64,000 nt of DNA from Mesorhizobium sp. (GTDB lineage Bacteria > Pseudomonadota > Alphaproteobacteria > Rhizobiales > Rhizobiaceae): assembly GCF_004962245.1 (NCBI RefSeq), contig NZ_SUHQ01000001.1, forward strand, positions 6,549 through 70,548, in the 5' to 3' direction. The translations under genes and the position numbers were made by a program. This document shows positions 37,858 to 46,442 of this stretch, piece after piece. How positions within the stretch are numbered: position 1 is the first letter of the stretch; each line of letters begins with the position of its first letter. The notes below the pieces were generated by a model. The model was not told the DNA's origin, searched no databases, and saw nothing but the letters and a program-made list of their open reading frames with translations.

Positions 37858-38679
37858 TCACCTGACGAGATTCGGCAGGTCCTTCAGGAACATCGTCCGT
37901 GCCTTGGGTCCCTTGGGCGTGTCCGACCGTTTCGTATCGACCACAAGGCGGGCAAAGACGATCTTGCGATCATCCCTTTGCGCCCAGCCGACAAACCAGC
38001 CAAGCGAGCGGTTGACCTTGTCGGCGCCGTTGCCAAGCCTGGTGGTCCCGGTCTTGCCCTGCACCGTCCAGCCTCCTGCCTGGAAAGACGGCAGGATCGC
38101 CTCGGTCATCACGTGGGCCTTGTCCGAAACCGGCAGCTGGCCGGCAAGCAGGCGGCGCAGGAAATTCACCTGCTCGACTGGGGATATCTTGAGGGAAGAA
38201 TTCACCCAGGACCGGGTGAGCCCATCATCCTTGCCGGCATTGCCGGAGACATCCGCGTTGCCGTAGTCGAACTTCGAGACATAGCCGGCGAACCGCTCGC
38301 TGCCGAGCCGCCGGGTGATTTCCCGCGAAAACCACAGGACCGAATCCCTTTCCCAGATCGTCGGGTCGACGGTCTTCTGGTCCCGCTTCACCGCCTTGAA
38401 CTCCGGCTTGTAGTCCCATGCCGGCGTGTGCTCATCGCTCAGGATTCCGGCGTCGTAGCCAATCAGCGACAAGGGAACCTTGAACGTCGAAGCGGGGCTG
38501 AAGCGCTGGTCGCAAACCCCGTCCCGGTACAGCGTTTCGCCGCTTGCAGCATCCAGGATCAACGTGCATTCGACGTCCTTCAGCGGCGCGGATTGAGCGC
38601 GGATCGGAAAACCCAGCATCCACGCCAGAAGGTAGAGAACCAAGGCGAAAACGAATGGACGGCGATCTATCTGGCGCAT
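37858..38679 (-). CDS. Class D (OXA-type) beta-lactamase
   Basis: 273 residues. The signal peptide ends near IRAQSA. All main class D motifs are present: [12 protein letters not shown] with catalytic Ser64 and Lys67, DSVLWFS around Ser113 (S-V-L where the family has S-x-V), FDYGN (Tyr139-Gly-Asn) and QGKTGTT with Lys209; [15 protein letters not shown] supplies the Trp that stabilises the carboxylated Lys. It should hydrolyse beta-lactams in the periplasm; the spectrum cannot be predicted. There is no mobile element or integron next to it, so it appears to be a resident chromosomal gene. A LysR regulator lies 0.8 kb upstream. Confidence 0.9.
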   Translation of the reverse strand: MRQIDRRPFVFALVLYLLAWMLGFPIRAQSAPLKDVECTLILDAASGETLYRDGVCDQRFSPASTFKVPLSLIGYDAGILSDEHTPAWDYKPEFKAVKRDQKTVDPTIWERDSVLWFSREITRRLGSERFAGYVSKFDYGNADVSGNAGKDDGLTRSWVNSSLKISPVEQVNFLRRLLAGQLPVSDKAHVMTEAILPSFQAGGWTVQGKTGTTRLGNGADKVNRSLGWFVGWAQRDDRKIVFARLVVDTKRSDTPKGPKARTMFLKDLPNLVR

Positions 38680-38802
38680 TTGGCAATCTCTCCTGAGGCA
38701 GTCAGGAGCGGCTTAGCGAGGCGTCTTGTCTCGATTTTGTCTTAAATGCGCAAGATGCGGTTAACCCTAGCAAATCGTAAAGATTTGCGCCCCCTGCCGG
38801 CA

Positions 38803-39177
38803 TCAGCTTTCCCGGCCACTGCGCTTTTTTCCGATCCGCCAATACCGCCAAGGCGTGAACCAGACATAGCGACCGGCCAGCACCTCCGGCACGCGGTCGA
38901 TGCCATGGGTTCCGAACGGTCCGCAGCGCAGCACCCGGAAAAGCCCCATCCAGCCGCCGGCCCACAGCCCGTGGCGGGCGATCGCCTCATGCGCGTATTC
39001 GGAACAGGTCGGCAGATGCCGGCAGGAATTGCCGACAAAGCCGGACAGCGTCAGCTGGTAGAAGCGCACGAGCGACGTGCCGAGTATTCGGCCGGGCGTC
39101 TTGCGCCACGGACCGGGCCAGTTGCGCCCGCGCTGGAGCGGCCTGGCGACATGCGCATGCCCATGTTGATCGCGCAC
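38803..39177 (-). CDS. yidD: Membrane protein insertion efficiency factor YidD
   Basis: 124 residues if translation starts at the GTG at 39177 (VRDQHGHAHVARP). The YidD core is SLVRFYQLTLSGFVGNSCRH, then LPTCSEYAHEAIARHG and GLFRVLRCGPFGTHGIDRVP with its conserved Cys residues. YidD aids insertion of proteins by YidC at the inner membrane. The frame stays open to 39405, but the family does not extend that far. The GTG start has only a modest CGGAG ribosome site; a nearby alternative is possible. Confidence 0.85.
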   Translation of the reverse strand: MRDQHGHAHVARPLQRGRNWPGPWRKTPGRILGTSLVRFYQLTLSGFVGNSCRHLPTCSEYAHEAIARHGLWAGGWMGLFRVLRCGPFGTHGIDRVPEVLAGRYVWFTPWRYWRIGKKRSGRES

Positions 39178-39268
39178 CGCGTTCTCCGCATCGCGTTTTC
39201 CCGAGGGATAGATGTGGACTTCGGGCAGAGAACGCAATCCCCTTCTGCCTGCCGCCCTGTGATCCGCT

Positions 39269-39427
39269 TCAGGATCTTGAACGGCGAACAGGATACCGAT
39301 CCTTCGAGGGCGGCCAGCGAGCGGTGCCGGCCTGCCTTTCTTCGCTGCGCCCGGCATGGGGCCTGTCACGCCATTGAAATGTCGCGATCCGCATGACGTC
39401 GCCAAAAATGCTCAGGAACTGGATCAT
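39269..39427 (-). CDS. Possible small protein divergent from the LysR gene
   Basis: 52 codons from an ATG at 39427 with an AGAGGAG ribosome site eight bases before it. The first 19 residues, MIQFLSIFGDVMRIATFQW, look like a short amphipathic helix seen in other small rhizobial proteins, but the remainder is Arg/Pro-rich and ends at a TGA at 39269. Another frame over the same DNA reads GAAKKGRPAPLAGRPRRIGI, which would fit such a protein better, so the gene may be frameshifted. There is little else in the 337-bp gap between yidD and the LysR gene. Confidence 0.35.
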   Translation of the reverse strand: MIQFLSIFGDVMRIATFQWRDRPHAGRSEERQAGTARWPPSKDRYPVRRSRS

Positions 39428-39514
39428 GGCCGCATCTCCTCTAGGTGCCGATTAGACCGCTGCTGGCCTTCGTCCTCAAACGAGTATAATTTCCGCCTCG
39501 GATAACTAGAGATT

Positions 39515-40435
39515 ATGCGAATGAAGCGCGGCCGCCTTCCCCTGACGGCATTGAGGAGTTTCGAAGCGGCCGGCAGGCACCTGAGCTTCAGCCGGGCTGC
39601 CGAAGAGCTTTTTGTCTCCCAAGCAGCAATCAGCCGCCAGGTTCGCGAGCTCGAGCTGTTCCTGCGCCAGCCTCTGTTCCACCGCCACCATCGCCGCGTC
39701 GAGCTTACCGACACCGGCCAGCGCCTGCTGGAACAACTCGTCAGAAGTTTCGACGACATTGACGGGAGGCTTTCGGAATTGGTGGCAACGCCGGCCCAGT
39801 CGGTGGTCTGCATCAGCGTCGAACCTTCGCTTGCCGCGTCCTGGCTGGTGCCGCGGCTCAATCGATTCCGCGAGCTGCGGCCAGATATCGACATTTCCCT
39901 CGATGTCGACCCGCGCCTGATCGAGTTCCGCAGCGATCAGGCCGAACTCGCTCTGCGCTTCAGCGCCCACAGCACGTCATGGCCGCGCAGCGAGGCGGAA
40001 CGCCTGGCGCCGGTCATCGATTCGCCTGTGTTGTCGCCAGCGCTGTCCGCATCGGGCCTTGCCCTGGAAAGCCCGGCCGACCTGCGTCGCTACACCTTGC
40101 TGCACGAAGAAAATCGCCAGGGCTGGGCACGGTGGTTCGAGGCTGCGGGCGTGTCCGATGATGCGATACCGGAGCGTGGCCCACTGCTGGCGGACGCCTC
40201 GCTCTCGAAACAGGCGGCCATGCTGGGGCACGGCGTGGCGCTGGGCGACCTTCTGCTGGTCAAGGAGGAGCTGGCGACCGGTGCGTTGATCAAGCCATTC
40301 GATATCAACGTAGTGTGCGGGGCCTATTGGCTGGTGGCCAGGAGCCTGCGCAACCTGTCCGAACCGGCCGCGGCGTTCGCCGATTGGATCCGGACCGAAT
40401 TTGCCGAAAGCAGGCGTTTTCTGGAAGGTGTTTAG
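39515..40435 (+). CDS. LysR-family transcriptional regulator (GcvA/AmpR-like)
   Basis: 306 residues. The winged-helix domain reads LPLTALRSFEAAGRHLSFSR and AAEELFVSQAAISRQVRELE, the GcvA/AmpR subgroup form. The effector domain follows (CISVEPSLAASWLVPRLNRF, LADASLSKQAAMLGHGVALGD). It normally acts as a tetramer on divergent promoters; the divergent side here holds only a possible small ORF and then yidD and the class D beta-lactamase. AmpR regulators control beta-lactamases elsewhere, so a link is conceivable but unproven. The stop overlaps that of the convergent Fe-S scaffold gene by a few bases. Confidence 0.88.
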   Translation: MRMKRGRLPLTALRSFEAAGRHLSFSRAAEELFVSQAAISRQVRELELFLRQPLFHRHHRRVELTDTGQRLLEQLVRSFDDIDGRLSELVATPAQSVVCISVEPSLAASWLVPRLNRFRELRPDIDISLDVDPRLIEFRSDQAELALRFSAHSTSWPRSEAERLAPVIDSPVLSPALSASGLALESPADLRRYTLLHEENRQGWARWFEAAGVSDDAIPERGPLLADASLSKQAAMLGHGVALGDLLLVKEELATGALIKPFDINVVCGAYWLVARSLRNLSEPAAAFADWIRTEFAESRRFLEGV

Positions 40436-40878
40436 GCCGCCTGTTCGGCGCGCTTCTTCTCGATCTGACCGATCGCGTCGACCACCGCGTCGAAGGTCAG
40501 CATGGTCGAGGCATGGCGTGCCTTGTAGTCGCGCACCGGTTCGAGATATCTGAGATCGGCGAAGCGGCCTTCCGGCGGCGCGCCATTTTCCTTCAGCATC
40601 TTCAGCATCGTCTCGCGAACGCTGCGCAATTCATCCGCGCTGGCGCCGATGACATGTTGCGCCATGATCGAGGACGACGCCTGGCCCAGCGCGCAGGCTT
40701 TGACGTCATGGGCGAAATCGGTGACGACGCCGTCATCCATCTTCAGATCGACGGTCACGGTCGAGCCGCAGAGCTTGGAATGCGCGCGCGCGGTTGCGTC
40801 GGGGTGGTCGAGCCGGCCGATCCGCGCGATATTCCCGGCAAATCCCAGAATTTTCGCATTGTAGACATCGTCGATCAT
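40432..40878 (-). CDS. IscU/SufU-like iron-sulfur cluster scaffold
   Basis: 148 residues. The three cluster-ligand Cys regions are ARAHSKLCGSTVTVDLKMDD, DVKACALGQASSSIMAQHV and, in place of the third Cys, RFADLRYLEPVRDYKARHAS, where His or Asp could substitute. This is the rhizobial form commonly found near yidD and folE. It probably assembles or passes Fe-S clusters in the cytoplasm; the missing third Cys leaves open a modified role. It is divergent from folE. Confidence 0.82.
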   Translation of the reverse strand: MIDDVYNAKILGFAGNIARIGRLDHPDATARAHSKLCGSTVTVDLKMDDGVVTDFAHDVKACALGQASSSIMAQHVIGASADELRSVRETMLKMLKENGAPPEGRFADLRYLEPVRDYKARHASTMLTFDAVVDAIGQIEKKRAEQAA

Positions 40879-40952
40879 ATTTTTCCAATCCGTCGCCGCT
40901 GAGCGAACAGCGATTGCCGCTGGCGGTCTTCCTTTCGCTCGGCACGATCATA

Positions 40953-40958
40953 TATAAT
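40953..40958 (+). promoter_or_regulatory. Candidate -10 element upstream of folE
   Basis: TATAAT in the 239-bp divergent gap between the Fe-S scaffold gene and folE, 160 bases above the folE ATG. The -35 region about 17 bases before it is weak. This is the only consensus -10 I see in the gap. Confidence 0.35.
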
Positions 40959-41117
40959 GCTGGTAGTCGGGTATGGACAAGGTAACCAACGACCTCGTCT
41001 TGCTCAAATCAGTTCACGCCGCTTACGGGCTGGAAACAGGGCACGTTTCTAACACCCGAAAGGTCGTGGTCCGTTCAACTCGTTCCTCCTGAGAGGGGAA
41101 CTACGGGAGACGCCTTT

Positions 41118-41753
41118 ATGGATGCCGTCATCAAGAAATTCATGCCCCCCTCCGCCTATCTGGAAAAGCCGGTCACCGATCGGCCGAGCGAAGCCGAAGC
41201 CGAGGCCGCGGTTCGCACGCTGTTGCGCTGGGCCGGCGACAATCCGGACCGGGAGGGCCTGGTCGATACGCCAAAGCGCGTGGTCAAGGCCTATAGCGAA
41301 ATGTTCGGCGGCTATGACAAGTGCCCGGCCGAGGAACTCGGCCGCACTTTCGAGGAAGTCGCCGGCTATGACGACCTCGTCCTCGTCAAGGATATAACGT
41401 TCCATTCGCATTGCGAGCACCACATGGTGCCGATCATCGGCAAGGCGCATGTCGGCTATTTGCCGGACGGCAAGGTTGTCGGCCTGTCCAAAATCGCGCG
41501 CGTCGTCGATATCTTCGCCCAGCGCCTGCAGACCCAGGAAGCCATGACCGCACAGATCGCCGGCGTCATCCAGGATGTGCTCAATCCGCGCGGCGTCGCC
41601 GTCATGCTCGAAGCCGAGCACATGTGCATGGCCATGCGCGGCATCCGCAAGGAGGGGTCCACGACGCTGACCTCGACCTTCACCGGCGTCTTCAAGGACA
41701 CGCCCGAGGAACAGGTCCGTTTCGTCACCATGGTGCGCGGCGGCAGGGGCTGA
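41118..41753 (+). CDS. folE: GTP cyclohydrolase I
   Basis: 211 residues. The core is [21 protein letters not shown], then [20 protein letters not shown] with zinc Cys and catalytic His, [20 protein letters not shown] and [17 protein letters not shown] with the second zinc Cys. It makes dihydroneopterin triphosphate, the first step to folate. A GGGAGA ribosome site lies a little upstream. It is followed by a rhizobial palindrome and a strong hairpin before hisI, so whether the two are co-transcribed is uncertain. Confidence 0.96.
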   Translation: MDAVIKKFMPPSAYLEKPVTDRPSEAEAEAAVRTLLRWAGDNPDREGLVDTPKRVVKAYSEMFGGYDKCPAEELGRTFEEVAGYDDLVLVKDITFHSHCEHHMVPIIGKAHVGYLPDGKVVGLSKIARVVDIFAQRLQTQEAMTAQIAGVIQDVLNPRGVAVMLEAEHMCMAMRGIRKEGSTTLTSTFTGVFKDTPEEQVRFVTMVRGGRG

Positions 41754-41775
41754 ACGACCCTCGCCGGTCGCCAGC

Positions 41776-41818
41776 CATGATCCCGAAAAGTGGGAACCGG
41801 TTTTCGGACAAGATCATG
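41776..41818. repeat. Rhizobial intergenic palindrome (CATGATCC...GATCATG type)
   Basis: CATGATC (41776-41782) pairs with GATCATG (41812-41818), with CCGAAAA/TTTTCGG inside and GTGGGAACC as the loop. It is 22 bases after the folE stop and 15 bases before the next, longer hairpin. Confidence 0.8.
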
Positions 41819-41832
41819 GCCAAACAAGAAGA

Positions 41833-41877
41833 CAGAGCCTCACCCATTCCGATTCTATCGGAATGGGTGAGGCTCTG
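41833..41877. terminator. Perfect 21-bp hairpin between folE and hisI
   Basis: Arms 41833-41853 and 41857-41877 are perfectly complementary over 21 bp with a three-base loop (TCT). The hairpin ends 14 bases before the hisI ATG, with AAGGACC as the ribosome site between. No T-run follows, so it may not be an intrinsic terminator; it could also be an mRNA-stabilising or attenuating structure. Confidence 0.7.
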
Positions 41878-41891
41878 AACAAGGACCGGCG

Positions 41892-42362
41892 ATGTCGGCA
41901 CTGGAATTTCCGAAAGCTCCATCAGACAAGAAGGCACTGGAAGAAGGCGCGGTCTTTTCGCCGCGTTTCGATGCCAGCGGTCTCGTCACCGTGGTCGTCA
42001 CCGACGCCGAAGACGGCATGTTGCTGATGGTCGCGCACATGAACGCCGAAGCGCTGGCGCTGACGCTCGAAACCGGCATCGCTCACTACTGGTCGCGCTC
42101 GCGCAACGCTCTGTGGAAGAAGGGCGAGACGTCCGGGAATGTCCAGAACGTCGTCGAGATGCTCACGGATTGTGACCAGGACGCCATATGGTTGCGCGTC
42201 AAAGTGATGGGCCACGACGCAACCTGCCACACCGGCCGGCGTTCTTGCTTTTATCGGACGGTGGGGCTGATCGACGGCAAGGGGACGCTTGCCAGCGACG
42301 GCAGCAAGCCACTGTTCGATGCGGAAGAAACGTATCGAAAGCCTCATGAACCATCCATATGA
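41892..42362 (+). CDS. hisI: Phosphoribosyl-AMP cyclohydrolase
   Basis: 156 residues. The active-site block is [20 protein letters not shown], holding the Asp ligands for magnesium, followed by [13 protein letters not shown] with the zinc Cys residues; [21 protein letters not shown] is the other signature. It opens the ring of PR-AMP in histidine synthesis. The protein lacks the fused HisE domain, as in other Alphaproteobacteria. Its last codons (HEPSI) lie in the first copy of a 21-bp direct repeat that continues past the stop. Confidence 0.96.
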   Translation: MSALEFPKAPSDKKALEEGAVFSPRFDASGLVTVVVTDAEDGMLLMVAHMNAEALALTLETGIAHYWSRSRNALWKKGETSGNVQNVVEMLTDCDQDAIWLRVKVMGHDATCHTGRRSCFYRTVGLIDGKGTLASDGSKPLFDAEETYRKPHEPSI

Positions 42363-42395
42363 ATGAACCACATAAACCATCCATATGAATGAACC
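42349..42395. repeat. Direct repeat at the 3' end of hisI
   Basis: A 21-bp string (AACCATCCATATGAATGAACC) begins at 42349 and again at 42375, 26 bases apart. The first copy contains the hisI stop codon. The arrangement looks like a small tandem duplication of the gene's 3' end. Confidence 0.85.
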
Positions 42396-42476
42396 CTTCG
42401 CCGAACTGCAGCCACGTATATTCATGATTTCGATACGGCCATCCTGTATATTGGCCGTGGGACAAGGGAGATTGTG

Positions 42477-43448
42477 ATGCTCGAATGGGCGTCATTGCGC
42501 AACAGAGTGGATGTTCGGGAAGCCAACGGCCTCTCCTCGTCCGCCGGCGCAGCTGAAGTGAAACCGGAGAAGAAAACAGGCATTTCGCTGGCACTGGGCG
42601 GCGGCTGCGCGCGCGGCTGGGCCCATATCGGCGTGCTGCGCGCGCTCGACGAAGCCGGCATAGAAGTGTCGATGATCGCCGGCACCTCAATCGGCGCGCT
42701 GGTCGGCGGTTGCTATCTTGCCGGCAAGCTGGATGAGCTGGAAGAATTCGCCAGAAGCCTGACCAAGCGGCGCATCTTTGGTCTTCTCGACCTCAATCTG
42801 CGCGGCAGCGGCCTGTTCGGCGGCATGAAGCTGGACGCACGGCTGCGCGAACACATGGCCGGCATTCGTTTCGAGGATCTGCCCAAGCCTTTCGTCTGCG
42901 TCACTTCGGAGATCCGCACCGGCCATGAAATCTGGCTGTCCGGCGGCTCGCTGATCACCGCCATGCGCGCCTCCTATGCACTGCCCGGCGTTTTCGAACC
43001 GGTCACCTGCAACGGGCGCGTGCTGGTCGACGGCGCGCTGGTCAATCCGGTGCCGGTCTCGGTCTGCCGCGCCTACGAGCAGCCGCTCGTGGTCGCGATC
43101 AACCTCCACTATGACCTGTTCGGTCGCGCCGCCGTCATCAAGCACACTGCCGGCGAGATGATCGCCGAGAAGGACGCACCATCGGTCGGCCAGGTCGACG
43201 CCGAACGCCAGTCCCGCGAAGTGCGACTCGGCATCACCGGCGTCATGGTCGAAGCCTTCAACATCATCCAGGACCGCATTTCGCGTGCGCGGCTTGCCGG
43301 CGACCCGCCTGACATGTCGCTGCAGCCGAAGCTCGGCCATATCGGCCTGACCGAATTCCACCGCGCCGACGAGGCGATCCGCATCGGCTACCAGACAACC
43401 ATGGCCCAGATCGGCGAGTTGACGCGGCTGCAGACGGTTCTGGCCTAA
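42477..43448 (+). CDS. Patatin-like phospholipase (RssA type)
   Basis: 323 residues. The oxyanion loop is ISLALGGGCARGWAHIGVLR, the nucleophile elbow is IAGTSIGALVGG (G-x-S-x-G) and the catalytic Asp is in LVDGALVNPVPVSVC. It would cleave acyl esters with a Ser-Asp dyad; bacterial RssA-type substrates are unknown. The ATG at 42477 is preferred over GTG at 42474 because a GGGAGA site is well spaced from it. Confidence 0.9.
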   Translation: MLEWASLRNRVDVREANGLSSSAGAAEVKPEKKTGISLALGGGCARGWAHIGVLRALDEAGIEVSMIAGTSIGALVGGCYLAGKLDELEEFARSLTKRRIFGLLDLNLRGSGLFGGMKLDARLREHMAGIRFEDLPKPFVCVTSEIRTGHEIWLSGGSLITAMRASYALPGVFEPVTCNGRVLVDGALVNPVPVSVCRAYEQPLVVAINLHYDLFGRAAVIKHTAGEMIAEKDAPSVGQVDAERQSREVRLGITGVMVEAFNIIQDRISRARLAGDPPDMSLQPKLGHIGLTEFHRADEAIRIGYQTTMAQIGELTRLQTVLA

Positions 43449-43471
43449 ATGATGATCCCGGGAGCCTGTTC

Positions 43472-45283
43472 TCAGGCCCGTGCGGCATCGACGATGCGAA
43501 ACTGCACCGTGCGGTTGCCGTTCCAGTGATTGCCCGACAGCGAGCCGGCGACATGCACCGGCTTGCCCCTGTTCTTGAACAGGAATTCGCCGAGCGCCGT
43601 ATCGACGGCGCGAAAGGCGATCGCCTGGATGCGGCCACCGCTTTCCGACTGCAACTCGGCGCGGATATGGTTGGTGCCGACCGGCCTTGCGTCGGTAAGC
43701 CGATGGCGCGGCAGCGCGAAGACCGGCGCGACGTGTCCGGCGCCGAACGGGCCGGCCTTCTCCAGCGCATCGAGCAGACCGAGCGTCGCGCCCTCTGCGG
43801 CCAGCGCACCGTCGATCGCCAGGCTTTCCTCGCCTTGCAGCCGAAACACGTCGGCCGCCGCTCGTTCTTCGAAGAAAGCCCTGAGCGCGCCGAGTTTCGC
43901 CCGCTCCACCGTGATACCCGCCGCCATGCCATGACCGCCGCCCTTGACGATCAGCCCGGCATCGGCGGCCTCGCGCACCAGCCGGCCAAGGTCGAAACCC
44001 GACACCGAACGGCCTGAACCCGTACCGACGCCATTGGGATTGAAGGCGATGGCGAAGGCGGGCCGGCGCGCATGGTCCTTGAGCCGCGAGGCCAGCAGGC
44101 CGACGATGCCCGGATGCCAGTTGGAGCTGGCGGTGACGACGATGGCCGGCCCATTGCCGCCGGCAAGCTCGGCATCGGCCTCCACGCGTGCCGCGGCCAG
44201 CATTTCCAGTTCCATCTGCTGCCGCTCCTGATTGAGACGATCCAGCGTCTCGGCGATGGTGCGGGCCTCGACGGGATCGTCGGTGGCGAGCAGCCGGCTG
44301 CCGAGTGCCGCATCGCCGATCCGCCCGCCGGCATTGATGCGCGGACCGATCAGATAGGCCAGATGGAAGGTGCTGACCGGCTCGCCGATGCGCGAGACCC
44401 GCGCCAGCGCGGCCAGGCCTTCGTTCCTCTGCTGGCGCGCCATCTGCAGCCCCTTGACCACGAAGGCGCGGTTGACGCCGGTCAGCGGCACCACGTCGCA
44501 GACGGTCGCCAGAGCCACGAGGTCGAGCAAGCCAAGCAGATCCGGCGGTGCGGCATCCGGCAATCGACCGCGCAGGATCTTTGCCGTCTGCACCAGAGCC
44601 AGGAAGACGACGCCGGCAGCGCAAAGATGGCCCTGCCCCGAAAGGTCGTCCTCGCGATTGGGATTGACGACCGCTTCCGCCGCCGGCAACGGGCCGCCGA
44701 CCTGGTGATGGTCGAGCACCACGACATCGGCGCCCGCCGCCTTTGCCGCATCGATGGAAGCGGCGCTGTTGGTGCCGCAGTCGACGGTGACGATCAGCGT
44801 TGCGCCGCGCGAGACGAGTTCGCGCATGGCCTCCGGATTGGGGCCGTACCCCTCGAAGATGCGGTCCGGTATGTAAATCTCCGAAGGCACCGAGAAATGC
44901 GTGAGAAACCGCTTGAGCAGTGCCGAAGAGGCCGCGCCGTCAACATCGTAGTCGCCGAAGATCGCCACCTTTTCCCTGGCAATGACTGCCCCGGCGATAC
45001 GGGCGGCGGCCTTGTCCATGTCGGTCAGCGATGCCGGGTCCGGCAGCAGGTCGCGAATGGTCGGATCGAGAAACCGCTCGGTCTGCTCGGCGCTCACGCC
45101 GCGCCCGGCAAGGACGCGCGCGACGATGTCGGGCACGCCATGGCCCTGCGCGATGGCGAGTGCGGTCATGTCCTGCCGCTCGGTCAGCCGGTGTTCCCAC
45201 GAAACACCGGTGGCCGATTGCCTGACATCGAGGAAAAAACGTCTTTCGCCCGTCATATGACGCGCCGTCTGCAAAATTGTCAT
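43472..45283 (-). CDS. recJ: Single-strand-specific exonuclease RecJ
   Basis: 603 residues. The DHH phosphoesterase motifs are VAIFGDYDVDGAASSALLKR (I), TLIVTVDCGTNSAASI (II), VVVLDHHQ (III, the DHH) and AVVNPNR (IV); the DHHA1 domain with VKGGGHGMAAGITVERAK follows. It degrades single-stranded DNA 5' to 3' in recombination and mismatch repair. ATG codons at 45283 and 45256 are both possible starts. It is the last gene of a minus-strand run with glpX, hom, the aminotransferase and a lipoprotein. Confidence 0.95.
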   Translation of the reverse strand: MTILQTARHMTGERRFFLDVRQSATGVSWEHRLTERQDMTALAIAQGHGVPDIVARVLAGRGVSAEQTERFLDPTIRDLLPDPASLTDMDKAAARIAGAVIAREKVAIFGDYDVDGAASSALLKRFLTHFSVPSEIYIPDRIFEGYGPNPEAMRELVSRGATLIVTVDCGTNSAASIDAAKAAGADVVVLDHHQVGGPLPAAEAVVNPNREDDLSGQGHLCAAGVVFLALVQTAKILRGRLPDAAPPDLLGLLDLVALATVCDVVPLTGVNRAFVVKGLQMARQQRNEGLAALARVSRIGEPVSTFHLAYLIGPRINAGGRIGDAALGSRLLATDDPVEARTIAETLDRLNQERQQMELEMLAAARVEADAELAGGNGPAIVVTASSNWHPGIVGLLASRLKDHARRPAFAIAFNPNGVGTGSGRSVSGFDLGRLVREAADAGLIVKGGGHGMAAGITVERAKLGALRAFFEERAAADVFRLQGEESLAIDGALAAEGATLGLLDALEKAGPFGAGHVAPVFALPRHRLTDARPVGTNHIRAELQSESGGRIQAIAFRAVDTALGEFLFKNRGKPVHVAGSLSGNHWNGNRTVQFRIVDAARA

Positions 45284-45317
45284 TTCTCACAATATGCGAC
45301 GGCTAGCCGAGTCGGTA

Positions 45318-46301
45318 TCAAAACTTTTCCAGATCCTGGTGGCGCGCCTTGATCTCGCGCACGGTGCGTGACGACGAGCGCAGCACGATCGTGTGCGTGG
45401 TGATGGAGTTGCGACCGAACTTGACGCCGGCCAGCATGTTGCCGTCGGTCACGCCGGTTGCCGCAAACAGCACGTCGCCGCGCGCCATGTCCTGCGTGCG
45501 ATAAACCCGCTTCGGGTCGGAAATGCCCATCTTGGCCGCGCGCTCCACTTTTTGCGGCGTGTCGAGGATCAGTCTTCCCTGCATCTGGCCGCCGGTGCAG
45601 CGCAACGCAGCCGCTGCCAGCACGCCCTCCGGCGCACCGCCGGTACCGAGATAGATGTCGATGCCGGTCTCGTCCGGATCGGTGGTGTCGATGACGCCGG
45701 CGACATCGCCGTCGCCGATCAGCCGGATCGCAGCGCCGGTAGCTCGCACGGCTTCGATCAGCTTGCCATGGCGCGGCCGGTCGAGGATGCAGGTGGTGAT
45801 CTCCGACACTGGAACGCCCTTGGCCCTGGCCAGGCTGGCGATGTTTTCGGCCGGCGAGGCATCGATGTCGATGACACCGTCCGCATAGCCGGGACCGACG
45901 GCGATCTTGTCCATATAGACGTCGGGCGCGAACAGGAGGCTGCCCTTTTCCGCAATGGCGATGACCGCGAGCGCATTGGGCAGGTTCTTGGCGCAGATCG
46001 TCGTGCCTTCGAGCGGGTCGAGCGCGATATCGACCGCCGGGCCTTTGCCGGAGCCGACCTCCTCGCCGATATAGAGCATCGGCGCCTCGTCGCGCTCGCC
46101 CTCGCCGATCACCACCGTGCCCTTGATGGCGAGGCGGTTGAGCTCCTCGCGCATGGCGTCGACCGCGGCCTGGTCGGCGGCCTTCTCATCACCGCGTCCG
46201 CGCAGCCTGGCTGCCGCCACCGCGGCACGTTCGGTGACGCGCACCAGTTCCATGGCGAGTATCCGGTCGAGGCCGGCGACGATGTTCTGGGCCACGTTCA
46301 T
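45318..46301 (-). CDS. glpX: Class II fructose-1,6-bisphosphatase
   Basis: 327 residues. The metal and substrate motifs are TVVIGEGERDEAPMLYIGEE, VDIALDPLEGTTICAKN, DRPRHGKLIEAVRATGA and YLGTGGAPEGVLAAAALRCT, all typical of GlpX. It removes the C1 phosphate of fructose-1,6-bisphosphate in gluconeogenesis. It lies between hom and recJ, all on the minus strand, with gaps of 34 bp to recJ and about 140 bp from hom. Confidence 0.95.
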   Translation of the reverse strand: MNVAQNIVAGLDRILAMELVRVTERAAVAAARLRGRGDEKAADQAAVDAMREELNRLAIKGTVVIGEGERDEAPMLYIGEEVGSGKGPAVDIALDPLEGTTICAKNLPNALAVIAIAEKGSLLFAPDVYMDKIAVGPGYADGVIDIDASPAENIASLARAKGVPVSEITTCILDRPRHGKLIEAVRATGAAIRLIGDGDVAGVIDTTDPDETGIDIYLGTGGAPEGVLAAAALRCTGGQMQGRLILDTPQKVERAAKMGISDPKRVYRTQDMARGDVLFAATGVTDGNMLAGVKFGRNSITTHTIVLRSSSRTVREIKARHQDLEKF

Positions 46302-46442
46302 CGATGGACAATCCTCGTTGGCGCATCGCCCCCCACCGGAGGCGCGCTCCTTGTGTCAAAGCTCCATGACAACAGCAAGACCTTGGCAAGCGTTTTTTGA
46401 AAACGCAACGATATCAATCGATTGAATGGTAAAGACTACCCT

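Noticed and set aside
42687..44624. A 645-codon minus-strand frame
   Set aside because: It crosses recJ in another frame and the patatin gene antisense; the real genes explain the DNA fully.
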